DNA of 64,000 nucleotides, from NCBI RefSeq assembly GCF_025685395.1, contig NZ_JAGSYA010000004.1, positions 186,001-250,000 on the forward strand. Reading direction: 5' to 3'. Within the stretch, counting starts at the first letter, position 1. The number at the start of each line of letters is the position of its first letter. The notes beneath the pieces are model-generated. The model did not search any database. It saw only the letters and a program-made list of their open reading frames with translations, and was not told the DNA's origin. The stretch comes from Terriglobus tenax. GTDB lineage: Bacteria > Acidobacteriota > Terriglobia > Terriglobales > Acidobacteriaceae. Shown here in pieces: positions 20,346 through 29,449 of the stretch. The position numbers and the translations under genes are program-made.

Positions 20346-21350
20346 CTACAGGCCCTTCTCGACGAGGAAAAGGATCAGGTCCTTCACACGCGAGCTATAG
20401 CCCCACTCGTTGTCGTACCAGCTGATGATCTTCACCGTGTTGCCAACGACTTTGGTCAGCTTCGAATCGAAGATCGAGGAGCGGCTGTCGCCCTTGAAAT
20501 CGGAGGAAACCAGCTCTTCGTCGGTGTAGCCCAGGATGCCCTTCAGCGGACCCTCGGCGGCAGCCTTCACGGCAGCATTGATGGTCTCGATCGTCGCGGG
20601 CTTCTCGGCGACAAAGGTCAGGTCGACCACCGAAACGTTCGGGGTTGGGACGCGGATGGCGAAGCCATCCAGCTTACCGGCCATCTCCGGGATCACCAGC
20701 TTCAGGGCCTTGGCGGCGCCGGTTGAGCTCGGGATCAGGTTGATGGCGGCGGCACGGGCGCGACGCAGGTCCTTGTGCGGGAAGTCCAGGATCACCTGGT
20801 CATTCGTGTAGCTGTGAACCGTCGTCATAATGCCGCTGGCGATACCGAAGTTCTCATGCAGCACCTTGACCACAGGGGCCAGGCAGTTCGTGGTGCAGGA
20901 GGCGTTCGACAGCACGTTGTGCTTCGCGGCGTCGTACTTGTCCTGGTTCACACCCAGAACGACGGTGATGTCCTCGTTGGTCGCCGGAGCCGAGATGATG
21001 ACCTTCTTCACGGTCTCGCCCAGGTGGGCCTTCGCCTTCGTGGCGTCCGTAAAGTGGCCGGTCGACTCGACGACGATCTGCGCACCCGTCTCTGCCCAGG
21101 GCAGCTTGGCGGGATCGCGCTCAGCGAAGACCTTGATCTTCTTGCCGTCCACCTGGATGTAGTCCTCGCCGGCGGTAATGTCGTTCGGCAGGTTGCCCAG
21201 GATGGAGTCGTACTTCAGCAGGTGTGCCAGCGTCGCCGGGCTGGTCAGGTCGTTAACGGCGACAAATTCAATTTCAGGATTGTTGAGAGCGGTGCGAAAG
21301 ACATTGCGACCGATGCGGCCGAAGCCGTTGATTCCTACCTTCACTGCCAT
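20346..21350 (-). CDS. gap: Glyceraldehyde-3-phosphate dehydrogenase, type I
   Basis: The 334-residue product has the NAD-binding GINGFGRIGRNVFR start and the active-site SNASCTTNCLAP with the catalytic Cys (about 153). The family signatures TVHSYTNDQ and IPSSTGAAKA also appear, as does WYDNEWGYS near the C-terminus. It oxidises glyceraldehyde 3-phosphate with inorganic phosphate. AAGGAG lies 11 bases before the ATG. It is the first gene of the glycolytic operon, divergent from the P-loop kinase gene. Confidence 0.97.
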   Translation of the reverse strand: MAVKVGINGFGRIGRNVFRTALNNPEIEFVAVNDLTSPATLAHLLKYDSILGNLPNDITAGEDYIQVDGKKIKVFAERDPAKLPWAETGAQIVVESTGHFTDATKAKAHLGETVKKVIISAPATNEDITVVLGVNQDKYDAAKHNVLSNASCTTNCLAPVVKVLHENFGIASGIMTTVHSYTNDQVILDFPHKDLRRARAAAINLIPSSTGAAKALKLVIPEMAGKLDGFAIRVPTPNVSVVDLTFVAEKPATIETINAAVKAAAEGPLKGILGYTDEELVSSDFKGDSRSSIFDSKLTKVVGNTVKIISWYDNEWGYSSRVKDLILFLVEKGL

Positions 21351-21428
21351 GTGCAGTTGGCTCCTTCTTAATGCTTGGTTGAAGCGGTAGAGACTTGCGT
21401 TCCAGGCCGCTGGTTGGCGGCAAACGCC

Positions 21429-21458
21429 CCTATAGTCCCGATGCTACCAGCAGGGCAA
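21429..21458 (-). promoter_or_regulatory. Putative promoter of the gap operon
   Basis: On the minus strand TTGCCC (21458-21453) and TATAGG (21434-21429) are 18 bases apart, leaving a leader of about 70 bases before gap. This is an eye match to the sigma-70 consensus only. Confidence 0.4.
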
Positions 21459-21582
21459 ACCCGCCGCAAATAACGGGTGGCCCAACCACTGCTCAAAACG
21501 GTCATCTACCGTTACCCAGACAAGCACCTCTCGCCCCTCAAGAGTTGGCGGGCGGCTAGCCCCTGTGTTACAAGCGAGAGGT

Positions 21583-22392
21583 ATGCGCGAATGGATGCGC
21601 GAGAAAATGAAAAAACGTTCCCGCCGCGGGCCGAATAATTCGGAGTCCACCGGCAAGATCGGCCAGGAACTTCCTGCTGATCAGCCGGCGCCTCTGCGTC
21701 CCGCTTACCCTGACGATCCCGCAGCTCAGCCAGCCGAGTCCGAGACACCGGTTGCCTCCGTTGAGCCACACGACGTCATTGCCGTGGCTGAGGCTCTTGA
21801 AGCCTCTCCTGAAGCCGTTGCCGAAGGCAAGGTCGAGGTAGAAACACAGCCCGAATCACCCGCAACCCCGCCCGAGGAGCCGACCGCCGTCTCACCCAAG
21901 CAGCCGCGAGGCTACGTGGTGCTGACCATTGGTCTGCCCGGAAGCGGTAAAACCACCTGGTACAAACGACGCGGCGTCACTCCGCTGTCCAGCGACATGC
22001 TGCGCAGCATCCTGTTTGACGACATCACCGAGCAACGCTACCAGGGCCTGGTTTTCTCTACCCTCCGCTCTCTGCTCCGCGCACGGCTCATCGCAAAAAT
22101 GCCGTGGAATTACGTGGATGCCACCAATCTCTCAGCGCATGAGCGCCGCCAGTGGATCAAGATGGCCAAGAGCTTTGGCTACGAGGTCCATGCTGTCTAC
22201 TTCGATGTACCGCTGGAAATCTGCATGGAGCGCAACAGCAAGCGCGAACGCTCCGTCGCCGATGATGTGATGAAGAAGATGGCCGAGCGGCTTCGTCCGC
22301 CAAGCTTCAAGGAAGGCTTCTCCAAGGTCACCGTTGTCCGCGTCAAGAGCGGCAGCAGCGAGACCGAAGCTGCTCCCGCAGCCGAAGCCTGA
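21583..22392 (+). CDS. P-loop kinase (AAA_33, polynucleotide-kinase-like) with disordered N-terminus
   Basis: The first about 105 of 269 residues are low-complexity Pro/Glu/Ala-rich sequence with a basic start. The remainder is a compact P-loop kinase: Walker A GLPGSGKTT (117-125), SSDMLRSILFDD, then YVDATNLS and a C-terminal lid with ICMERNSKRER. The kinase half resembles the N-terminal domain of T4 polynucleotide kinase. The acceptor could be a nucleotide, RNA end or small metabolite. ATG 21583 is preferred over the upstream GTG because of GAGAGG just before it. The ABC genes follow after 22 bases. Confidence 0.75.
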   Translation: MREWMREKMKKRSRRGPNNSESTGKIGQELPADQPAPLRPAYPDDPAAQPAESETPVASVEPHDVIAVAEALEASPEAVAEGKVEVETQPESPATPPEEPTAVSPKQPRGYVVLTIGLPGSGKTTWYKRRGVTPLSSDMLRSILFDDITEQRYQGLVFSTLRSLLRARLIAKMPWNYVDATNLSAHERRQWIKMAKSFGYEVHAVYFDVPLEICMERNSKRERSVADDVMKKMAERLRPPSFKEGFSKVTVVRVKSGSSETEAAPAAEA

Positions 22393-22414
22393 TCCACCGG
22401 AAGGGCCCCTGTTC

Positions 22415-23178
<764 letters not shown>

Positions 23179-23182
<4 letters not shown>

Positions 23183-23811
23183 TCAGCTTCCTGCGCGCGC
23201 ACGGCCATGAGATAGCCCGCCTCACCTTCGAGCACCTCTGGCTCACCCTCTTCGCCATGCTGCTGGCCACGGCCATCGGACTTCCGCTCGGCATTGCGCT
23301 CTCGCGCCATCCCAGGCTGGCGAAACCTGTCATCGGTGTCGCCAACGTGCTGCAGACCATTCCGTCGCTCGCCCTCTTTGGCCTGCTGCTGCCCGTACCA
23401 TGGCTGGGAGAGAACGCCGCCCGCCTAGCCATCCTCGCACTCACCGGCTACGCTCTGCTGCCGATTCTGCGCAACACCTACGCAGGAATCCGCGGCATTG
23501 ACCCGACACTCTCAGACATCGCCACCGCCCTTGGCATGACAGCCACCCAGCGTCTGCTCAAGGTCGAACTGCCGCTCGCCGCCTCCGTCATCCTCGCCGG
23601 TCTGCGGACAGCTACCGTTACCTGCGTTGGCGTCGCCACCATCGCCGCAGCCATCGGCGCAGGCGGCCTGGGCGAATTCATCTTCCGCGGCGTCGCATCG
23701 GTGGACAACAGTCTGGTTCTCGCCGGAGCCATTCCTGCGGCACTTCTCGCGCTTGCCGCAGACGGCCTCCTCGGCCTGCTGGAAAAACGCCTTTCGGTGA
23801 AGCGGGCATGA
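23179..23811 (+). CDS. Glycine betaine/choline-type ABC transporter permease
   Basis: The 210-residue protein has five or six membrane segments and the OpuCB/OsmW/ProW-type core, including QTIPSLALFGLLLP, LPILRNTYAGIRGIDPTLSD and an EAA loop at ALGMTATQRLLKVELP. It forms the inner-membrane channel with the ATPase encoded just upstream and takes solutes from the lipoprotein encoded just downstream. Overlaps of four bases at both ends show tight translational coupling. Only one permease gene is present, so a homodimer is likely. Confidence 0.9.
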
Positions 23812-24764
23812 GAAATATCTTCGCTTTTCTCGTTCCTTCTTTTGCCTTTTTTGTTTGTCATTCTGATCGCAGCGAAGGGTGGGGTATCGCGCTTCGCGCG
23901 ACCGCCTTCCTTATCGCGATCACTCTCACCGCCTGCGCACCGCCGCGCTCCAGCCGCATCGTCGTCGGCTGCAAGAACTTCACTGAGCAGGTCATCCTCG
24001 GCGAACTCCTCGCCCAGCAGATTGAATCCGTAACCCACGAAGGTGTCGACCGCCGCTTCTACCTCGCCGGAAGCTATATCGCTCATCAGGCACTCGTGCA
24101 GGGAAGAATCGACCTCTACCCGGAGTACACCGGAACGGCGCTCACCGCCGTCCTCAAGCAGCCGCTCGATCGCGACACAGCCCGCGTACGGCAGACCATC
24201 ACCCGCATCTACGACCAGCAGTACAAGGTCCGCGTCGAACCCTCGCTCGGCTTTGAAGACACCTTCGCCATGGTCATCCGGAAAGAGGACGCGGCAAAGC
24301 TCAACCCTCTCACCCTCTCGAACGCTGCCGCAACCATGGCCGCGCAGTGGAAGCTCGGCGTCGGCTACGAGTTCCAGTCACGCCCCGACGGTCTGCCAGG
24401 CCTGAAGCAGACCTACGACCTGCACTTCAACGGAGCCGAGCGCGTCATGGACCTCGGCCTGCTCTACCGGGCCCTCGCCAACCACCAGGTCGACATCGTC
24501 TCCGGCAACTCCACTGACGGCCCCATCCGCGCCCTGGGATTAGCCGTCCTGGCCGACGACAAGCACTACTTTCCGCCCTACGAGCTTGTCCCTCTGGTCC
24601 GGGAAGACACTCTGCACCAGCACCCCGGCGTTCAAGCCGCAATGGACCAGCTCGCCGGCAAAATCTCCGCCGAAGAGATGCAGACCCTCAACCACGAAGT
24701 AGACGGCAACCACCGCGACGTCGTCGAAGTCGTGCGCCAGTTCCGTGCAAGCAAAGGGCTGTAG
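23808..24764 (+). CDS. Glycine betaine/choline-type substrate-binding lipoprotein with a repeat-derived signal peptide
   Basis: The mature part is an OpuAC-type binding protein: VGCKNFTEQVILGELLAQ at its start, then YPEYTGTAL, GFEDTFAM and DIVSGNSTDGPI, as in OpuCC/OsmF. The lipobox is LTAC with Cys43, making it a lipoprotein. The signal region is unusually long because residues about 14-31 (FFVCHSDRSEGWG onwards) are the translation of a dispersed repeat also found in nearby intergenic DNA. No in-frame start lies between that repeat and the lipobox, so the repeat must be translated. The gene overlaps the permease by four bases. Confidence 0.88.
   Translation: MRNIFAFLVPSFAFFVCHSDRSEGWGIALRATAFLIAITLTACAPPRSSRIVVGCKNFTEQVILGELLAQQIESVTHEGVDRRFYLAGSYIAHQALVQGRIDLYPEYTGTALTAVLKQPLDRDTARVRQTITRIYDQQYKVRVEPSLGFEDTFAMVIRKEDAAKLNPLTLSNAAATMAAQWKLGVGYEFQSRPDGLPGLKQTYDLHFNGAERVMDLGLLYRALANHQVDIVSGNSTDGPIRALGLAVLADDKHYFPPYELVPLVREDTLHQHPGVQAAMDQLAGKISAEEMQTLNHEVDGNHRDVVEVVRQFRASKGL
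23846..23902 (+). repeat. Dispersed repeat (TTTGTCATyC family) inside a coding sequence
   Basis: The core TTTGTCATTCTGATCGCAGC, followed by GAAGG and a GC-rich palindromic tail (GCGCTTCGCGC), matches copies at 24766-24903 and 61456-61488. Here it lies in frame in the signal-peptide region of the binding lipoprotein gene. Confidence 0.6.
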
Positions 24765-24765
24765 T

Positions 24766-24903
24766 TTTGTTTGTCATCCCGACCGAAGCGGAGCGCAGGG
24801 GAGGGACCCGCATTTTTCTTTGTCATTCCGTAGTGCAGCGAAGGCATCTGCTTCCACCTTCGCCTTTCTTGTCTTTTGTCATCCTGAAAGGATCTGCTTC
24901 TCC
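24766..24903 (+). repeat. Cluster of three TTTGTCATyC-type repeats
   Basis: Three tandem but diverged copies begin with TTTGTCATCCCGACC (about 24770), TTTGTCATTCCG (about 24819) and TTTTGTCATCCTG (about 24874). The last two end in GATCTGCTTC or GCATCTGCTTCC. They fill the gap between the binding lipoprotein and dinB-like genes. No gene or promoter is recognisable in this stretch. Confidence 0.6.
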
Positions 24904-24928
24904 GGCTTCAAGCCACTAAACTACCCTC

Positions 24929-25420
24929 ATGCCCGAACCCTGGCTCCGCAACACCCGCACCGGGATCGAACCCATTCGCCGCGCAGCCATCCACGCACTC
25001 GATCTTGCGGATGAAGATCTTCATCGCTGGTGCGGACAGCTCTCGCAGGAAGAGCTTCACGACACCCCCCACCGTTTGCCCTCCGTGGCCTTCCAGCTTC
25101 GCCACATCGCCCGCTCGCTCGACCGCCTGCTGACCTACGCAGAAGGGAAGCCGCTGTCCGAAGAGCAGCTCACAGAGCTCCGTTCCGAGAACGGTCCGCA
25201 GGGAACTGCCGCTGCAATCTTCCTCGAGTTCGACACCGCCATCGAAGCCAGCCGCGACCGCATTCTCGTACTCCAGGGCGACTTCGCCGAAGCCCGCCAC
25301 GTCGGTCGCGACCGCATCCCAACCACCCTCGGCGGGCTGATCGTCCACATCGCTGACCACACCCAGCGCCATACCGGACAGGCCATCACCACCGCAAAGG
25401 TCCTTCTGGCTTCTCGCTAG
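24929..25420 (+). CDS. DinB-family protein
   Basis: The 163-residue helical-bundle protein has the DinB_2 metal-site pattern. A first His lies in QLRHIARSLDR (about 57-67), and two more lie in HIADHTQRHTGQ (about 142-153). DinB-fold proteins are often thiol-dependent transferases or of unknown role, and not DNA polymerases despite the name. It has no signal peptide and stands alone, bounded on both sides by dispersed repeats. Confidence 0.85.
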   Translation: MPEPWLRNTRTGIEPIRRAAIHALDLADEDLHRWCGQLSQEELHDTPHRLPSVAFQLRHIARSLDRLLTYAEGKPLSEEQLTELRSENGPQGTAAAIFLEFDTAIEASRDRILVLQGDFAEARHVGRDRIPTTLGGLIVHIADHTQRHTGQAITTAKVLLASR

Positions 25421-25435
25421 GCCTGGTTTGAGAAT

Positions 25436-25480
25436 CTGTCATCTCGACCATAGCGCGCAGTGGAGAGACTGCATTCCCAG
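25436..25480 (+). repeat. Dispersed short repeat copy (CTGTCrTCTC family)
   Basis: The segment starts CTGTCATCTCGACC and continues with GCGCGCAGTGGAGAGACTGC. It is the second copy of the element seen at 17966-18014 and lies upstream of the large lipoprotein gene. Confidence 0.55.
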
Positions 25481-25592
25481 GGATTTTTTTTACGGCATGA
25501 AGAAGATTTCTGTGCCACTTCAACCGGACTGGAGTAGCATTCCCCCCGGCAGCACATGCATCTCCAACATAACGCTGAAGGATACCCTCTCT

Positions 25593-27017
25593 ATGCTGAG
25601 CATCAATCCTTTTAGTGGACGTTCATGGCTTTTGCTCTGCGTCCTTGCTTTCACTCTTCTTGCCTGCAAATCCTCCTCTAAACCTGGCCCCGCAGCGGTA
25701 GCAGCCACCGTCACCTGCGCCAACGCGGCTAACTTCCAGGGTGCCGGCCCGGCTCCGGTTCCCACCACAATCGACAGCACCTGCGCCGCCCTCCCATACA
25801 CTCCCGGTTCCGCACAGTCTCTCAACAGCAATGGCCAGCAGAAGGCCGACGTCTTCGGATGGCTCTCGTTTGTCGCACTGAACTGGCCAGTCAACAGCGC
25901 CACCTGCACGCCGGACACCAGCTCCAGCATCCTGACCAATCCCAACAACCCCACCTGGCTGACCTACATCGACAGCGATGCGGTCTATAACGGAAAGAAT
26001 CCGGCTCCCTGGTGCAGTTCCGGCGGCGGTGGAGGTCTGAAGGCGGGCCAGACAGCGCTTGCCGACAGTTATCCCGCGGCGGTGAAAAAGCTGTTGGCAG
26101 AACATCCTGACGTTCACCTGGTGCTCGCGCACGATGCCAAGAGCCACGAACTGATCTCCCAGCTCCAACTGCTTGGCGCTACGCCGAATGGCCCGATGAA
26201 GGACATTCTGCAGGCTACCGGACAGCCCCTTGTCGACCAGAACGGCCGCTTCGCCCGCTTTACCGTCAGTCTCAACAAAGATGAGTATGACTACATCCTG
26301 GCCAACAAGCTCTATACCATTCCCGGTCAGAAGGCCACGCCCAACATCAACTTCCCCATGGGCTCCAGCTCCAGCAGCGTCGGTGCCATTGAACTGAAGG
26401 CCGCATGGAAGGTGCTCGGTGCGGGCGACGATCCCTCTCACTTCTTTACCCAGCAGGCCATCGTCTACAACAACGCCAAGGGTGCGCCCAGCCCTGGACC
26501 GAATCCCGTCACGGTTGGTCTGGTAGGGCTTCACATCGCCCACAAGGCGCAGGGACAGGTTGTCTGGGCCTGGTCAACCTTTGAGCAGATTGAGAACACC
26601 ACCAAATCCTTCTACAACCCCAACTGCCAGCCGGCCGGCAGCAAGAGCTGCACGCCGAATACACCCACGGCAACCGCAAGCTCCAACGAACTTGGACCGG
26701 ATGGAAAGCCCCTTAACGCTCCCGTACAGGTGGTGCCGTACATCAAGCCAACCACGCCTGCCCTCAATACCAGCTTCCAGGCTCTGCTGACCGGAACTCC
26801 ATTCCAGTACTACGAACTGATCGGCACCCAATGGTCCAACGGAGCCATCGGCGTCGCACCGGTACTCTTCGGTTCCGCCGTACAGGAGACCTTCGTTCCG
26901 TTCAACTCGCAGGGACCGTATAGCTGCATCGCATGCCATAACTTCGCAACCGCCAGCCCGGTCGGACAAAAATCTGACATGAGCTTCCTGGTTTCAGCGC
27001 CGTTGCTTAAGAAATAA
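25593..27017 (+). CDS. Large secreted lipoprotein with a single CxxCH heme motif
   Basis: From ATG 25593 the 474-residue product begins with a lipoprotein signal (SWLLLCVLAFTLLAC, Cys about 25) and a Ser/Pro linker. The body is rich in Asn/Pro/Gly with no family I recognise. Near the C-terminus SCIACHNFA gives one c-type heme attachment motif, and the protein ends about 30 residues later. An envelope cytochrome-like or redox role is possible but unproven. A longer frame upstream translates the dispersed repeat, so the later ATG with a good lipobox is chosen. A strong hairpin follows. Confidence 0.7.
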   Translation: MLSINPFSGRSWLLLCVLAFTLLACKSSSKPGPAAVAATVTCANAANFQGAGPAPVPTTIDSTCAALPYTPGSAQSLNSNGQQKADVFGWLSFVALNWPVNSATCTPDTSSSILTNPNNPTWLTYIDSDAVYNGKNPAPWCSSGGGGGLKAGQTALADSYPAAVKKLLAEHPDVHLVLAHDAKSHELISQLQLLGATPNGPMKDILQATGQPLVDQNGRFARFTVSLNKDEYDYILANKLYTIPGQKATPNINFPMGSSSSSVGAIELKAAWKVLGAGDDPSHFFTQQAIVYNNAKGAPSPGPNPVTVGLVGLHIAHKAQGQVVWAWSTFEQIENTTKSFYNPNCQPAGSKSCTPNTPTATASSNELGPDGKPLNAPVQVVPYIKPTTPALNTSFQALLTGTPFQYYELIGTQWSNGAIGVAPVLFGSAVQETFVPFNSQGPYSCIACHNFATASPVGQKSDMSFLVSAPLLKK

Positions 27018-27020
27018 GAA

Positions 27021-27062
27021 AAGCCCTGTGCCCCAACCTGCAGTACGGTGGGCACAGGGCTT
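27021..27062. terminator. Bidirectional terminator between the lipoprotein and ribA
   Basis: AAGCCCTGTGCCC (27021-27033) pairs with its complement at 27050-27062. T-rich sequence follows on both strands (TTTGCTT on plus, TTTTC on minus), serving the two convergent genes. Confidence 0.8.
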
Positions 27063-27077
27063 TGCTTGAATGCTTTT

Positions 27078-27722
27078 CTAGATGCTTTCGATCAGGTGGC
27101 CCATCTTTTCGCGCTTCACCTGCAGGTATCTCTCAAAGGTCGCCTCGGGTTCCACCTGGGCCGACACACGCTCAACCACCGTAATCCCGCCCGACTCCAG
27201 TGCCGCGACCTTTTCCGGATTATTAGTAATCAGCCGTACGGCATTGACACCCAGAAGCTTCAGAGCTTCGGCCGGCAGTTCGAAATCGCGGCAGTCCGCC
27301 TTGTACCCCAGCTCTTCATTGGCCTCTACGGTATCGAGTCCCTGGTCCTGCAGCGCATAGGCGCGCAGTTTGGCCATTAGTCCAATACCGCGGCCCTCCT
27401 GCTGTTCGTACAGCAGAATGCCGGCACCGGCTTCGATAATCATGCTCATCGCCAGTTCCAGCTGCAGGCGGCAGTCACAGCGCAGGGAATGGAAGACATC
27501 GCCGGTCAGGCATTGCGAGTGCACACGAACCAGCGGAGGGGCAGAGAAGATATCCCCATGGACAAGCGCTACAGCTCCCTCAATCCGCTTCGACGGCGCG
27601 GGCAGCGCCTCATTGCAGGGCTCAGGGTTGGCTACCACGCCCTCAAAGCCGTGAATCCGGAACTGCCCCCAACGAGTGGGCAGGTCGGCTTCGGCTACTT
27701 TACTGACACGTTCAAAGGGCAT
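27078..27722 (-). CDS. ribA: GTP cyclohydrolase II
   Basis: The 214-residue product is a stand-alone GTP cyclohydrolase II, first step of riboflavin synthesis. The zinc cysteines lie in SQCLTGDVFHSLRCDC, and the GTP site in YEQQEGRGIGL. The catalytic region shows EELGYKADCRDF (Asp/Tyr) and the Arg-containing RLITNNPEK. No DHBP synthase (RibB) domain is fused. The ATG at 27722 puts the conserved PTRWGQFRI close to the N-terminus; the ribosome-binding site is weak. Confidence 0.93.
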   Translation of the reverse strand: MPFERVSKVAEADLPTRWGQFRIHGFEGVVANPEPCNEALPAPSKRIEGAVALVHGDIFSAPPLVRVHSQCLTGDVFHSLRCDCRLQLELAMSMIIEAGAGILLYEQQEGRGIGLMAKLRAYALQDQGLDTVEANEELGYKADCRDFELPAEALKLLGVNAVRLITNNPEKVAALESGGITVVERVSAQVEPEATFERYLQVKREKMGHLIESI

Positions 27723-27808
27723 TGTTTTAATTATAGTTCCGAGCTTTAGATGACAGCCGGCGGCGGTTCGCTTCATCCCTTCGGTGCCACAATAGAAAGG
27801 GAAGAGCG

Positions 27809-29146
27809 ATGCACTCCACTGACCCCAAGCTGATCCTCATTACGCTGCTGGTAAAGCTGGGCGTCGCCGCGGCTGTTTCCAGCTCACTCTCGCGCTCCTC
27901 GGTCTTCAAAGACCTGCTGCTGGCCCAGCATCGCACGCGCCGGCAAACCATCCTTTTGCTGAGCCTGATCTGCGCACCGCTCATGCTTGGCGTTTGGCTG
28001 CGGAGCATCGTCCCCAACTTTCTGGCCGCCGACATCAGCTTTGAGGCCGTCATCCTGCTCGGTCTTGTTCTCGGATCAGGTCCGGCCATGCTGGGAGGCG
28101 CCCTGTTGTCGCTGCCGGCCCTTCTGCATCACGAATGGCTGGCTCCTCCGGTCAATGTGCTGGTCGGCGCCTTTGCAGGAGCCTTCCGCTCCTTCGCCAG
28201 CCTGGAAGATGTCTGGTCCTTCACGCCGCTGATCGACCTCAGCCTGTATCGCTGGGTCCGGAGAAACCTCAGTAAGCCCCATCTCGACCGGCAACTGCTG
28301 CTTTTACTGCTGATCGCCGCCTCAGAGCTTGGCGCAAATGGCTTAGCTTCAATCTTTCCCAGACGATTCTTCTCGTTGCACTCGAACTCCTGGCTCCTGG
28401 AACTGGCCATCTGTGCCTGTTCGCCTGTGGTCGTCGGCATCCCACTCAAAATCTGGAACGCAGTCCGTATCGAACGCAAGCTTGAGGAGCAGACGCGGCT
28501 GCTGCTGGAGGCTCGTCTGGACGCCCTTCAGAGGCAGATTAACCCCCATTTTCTGTTCAATACGCTCAATTCCATCGCATCTTTGGTGCGTTTTAAGCCC
28601 GAATTAGCACGCGAAATGGTGGTTAAACTGGCCAATATCCTTCGCGTTCTGCTCAAGGATCGCGAAGCCTTCGTTCCGTTTTCTGAGGAACTGGCCTTTA
28701 CCGATGACTACCTGCGCATTGAGGTCGTCCGCTTCGGCGAGAAACTGCATGTTGCCAAGGAGATCCACCCGGACACCGAACACCTCGTCGTACCCAGCAT
28801 GATCCTGCAGCCGCTCATCGAGAACAGCATCAAGCACGGACTTGAGCCACGGATCACCGGAGGCACGGTCACGCTCCGCAGCCGTCTGGAAGGCGAACAG
28901 TTGCTGATCGAGGTCGAAGACGACGGCATCGGCATGGCGCCCGAGAATAACGCGCCATCTCCGGTCAGCGGCCTGGTGCGTCCGGGAACCGGCATCGGAA
29001 TGAAGAATGTCCGCGAGCGACTGGAGGTCCTGTACGGCGATTCAGCTTCTATGGAGACCATCAGCAGGCCAGGCCGGGGAACCCGGGTCACCCTTAGAAT
29101 GCCGGCCATGCACGCCCATGAAGCAGCCGTCCTGGCCGAAAACTAA
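27809..29146 (+). CDS. LytS/YehU-type sensor histidine kinase
   Basis: The 445-residue protein has about five membrane segments in residues 12-215, then a His_kinase domain with ALQRQINPHFLFNTLNSI (phosphoacceptor His247). The HATPase module has PLIENSIKHG (N-box), EDDGIGM (G1) and GTGIGMKNVRERL (G2). This is the LytS/YehU layout. Such kinases normally pair with a LytTR response regulator, but none is present next to it, so it is an orphan here. The signal sensed is unknown. Confidence 0.9.
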   Translation: MHSTDPKLILITLLVKLGVAAAVSSSLSRSSVFKDLLLAQHRTRRQTILLLSLICAPLMLGVWLRSIVPNFLAADISFEAVILLGLVLGSGPAMLGGALLSLPALLHHEWLAPPVNVLVGAFAGAFRSFASLEDVWSFTPLIDLSLYRWVRRNLSKPHLDRQLLLLLLIAASELGANGLASIFPRRFFSLHSNSWLLELAICACSPVVVGIPLKIWNAVRIERKLEEQTRLLLEARLDALQRQINPHFLFNTLNSIASLVRFKPELAREMVVKLANILRVLLKDREAFVPFSEELAFTDDYLRIEVVRFGEKLHVAKEIHPDTEHLVVPSMILQPLIENSIKHGLEPRITGGTVTLRSRLEGEQLLIEVEDDGIGMAPENNAPSPVSGLVRPGTGIGMKNVRERLEVLYGDSASMETISRPGRGTRVTLRMPAMHAHEAAVLAEN

Positions 29147-29178
29147 GGATTGGAAGAGCGGTTGCGGCTTACACCTTA

Positions 29179-29435
29179 TGTCCGATAACACATATTCTGT
29201 AGAGTGGAACCGAGTTGCAGCGCATTGAGCGAGCGGCGGAGCCAGCGTTATCCATAAGGCTCGCGGCCGAGCGTCGAACAACAGATTGATTGAAGGCATT
29301 CGCGAGTACGCCGTAGAGCTTGTGCGGGCGAACTATGCTGACTTCGGTCCATCCCTTGCGGCTGAGATGCTGCTCTCCAAGCACGACCTCAAGGTCTCCC
29401 GAGAGACGTTGAGCATTCTCTTTGCGGACAAGTGA
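29179..29435 (+). pseudogene. Decayed transposase fragment (ISNCY-like helix-turn-helix region)
   Basis: The frame starting near 29179 is broken by TGA at 29226 and then reads on to TGA at 29433. After the first stop it gives HKARGRASNNR and then NYADFGPSLAAEML, followed by LKVSRETLS. This closely follows the HRGRGRPSNRR and KYGDFGPTLAAEKL pattern of ISNCY-type transposases. The N-terminal part and the whole catalytic core are missing, and no terminal inverted repeats could be seen. The match rests on remembered family pattern. Confidence 0.6.
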
Positions 29436-29449
29436 CGCTATGTGTGCTT

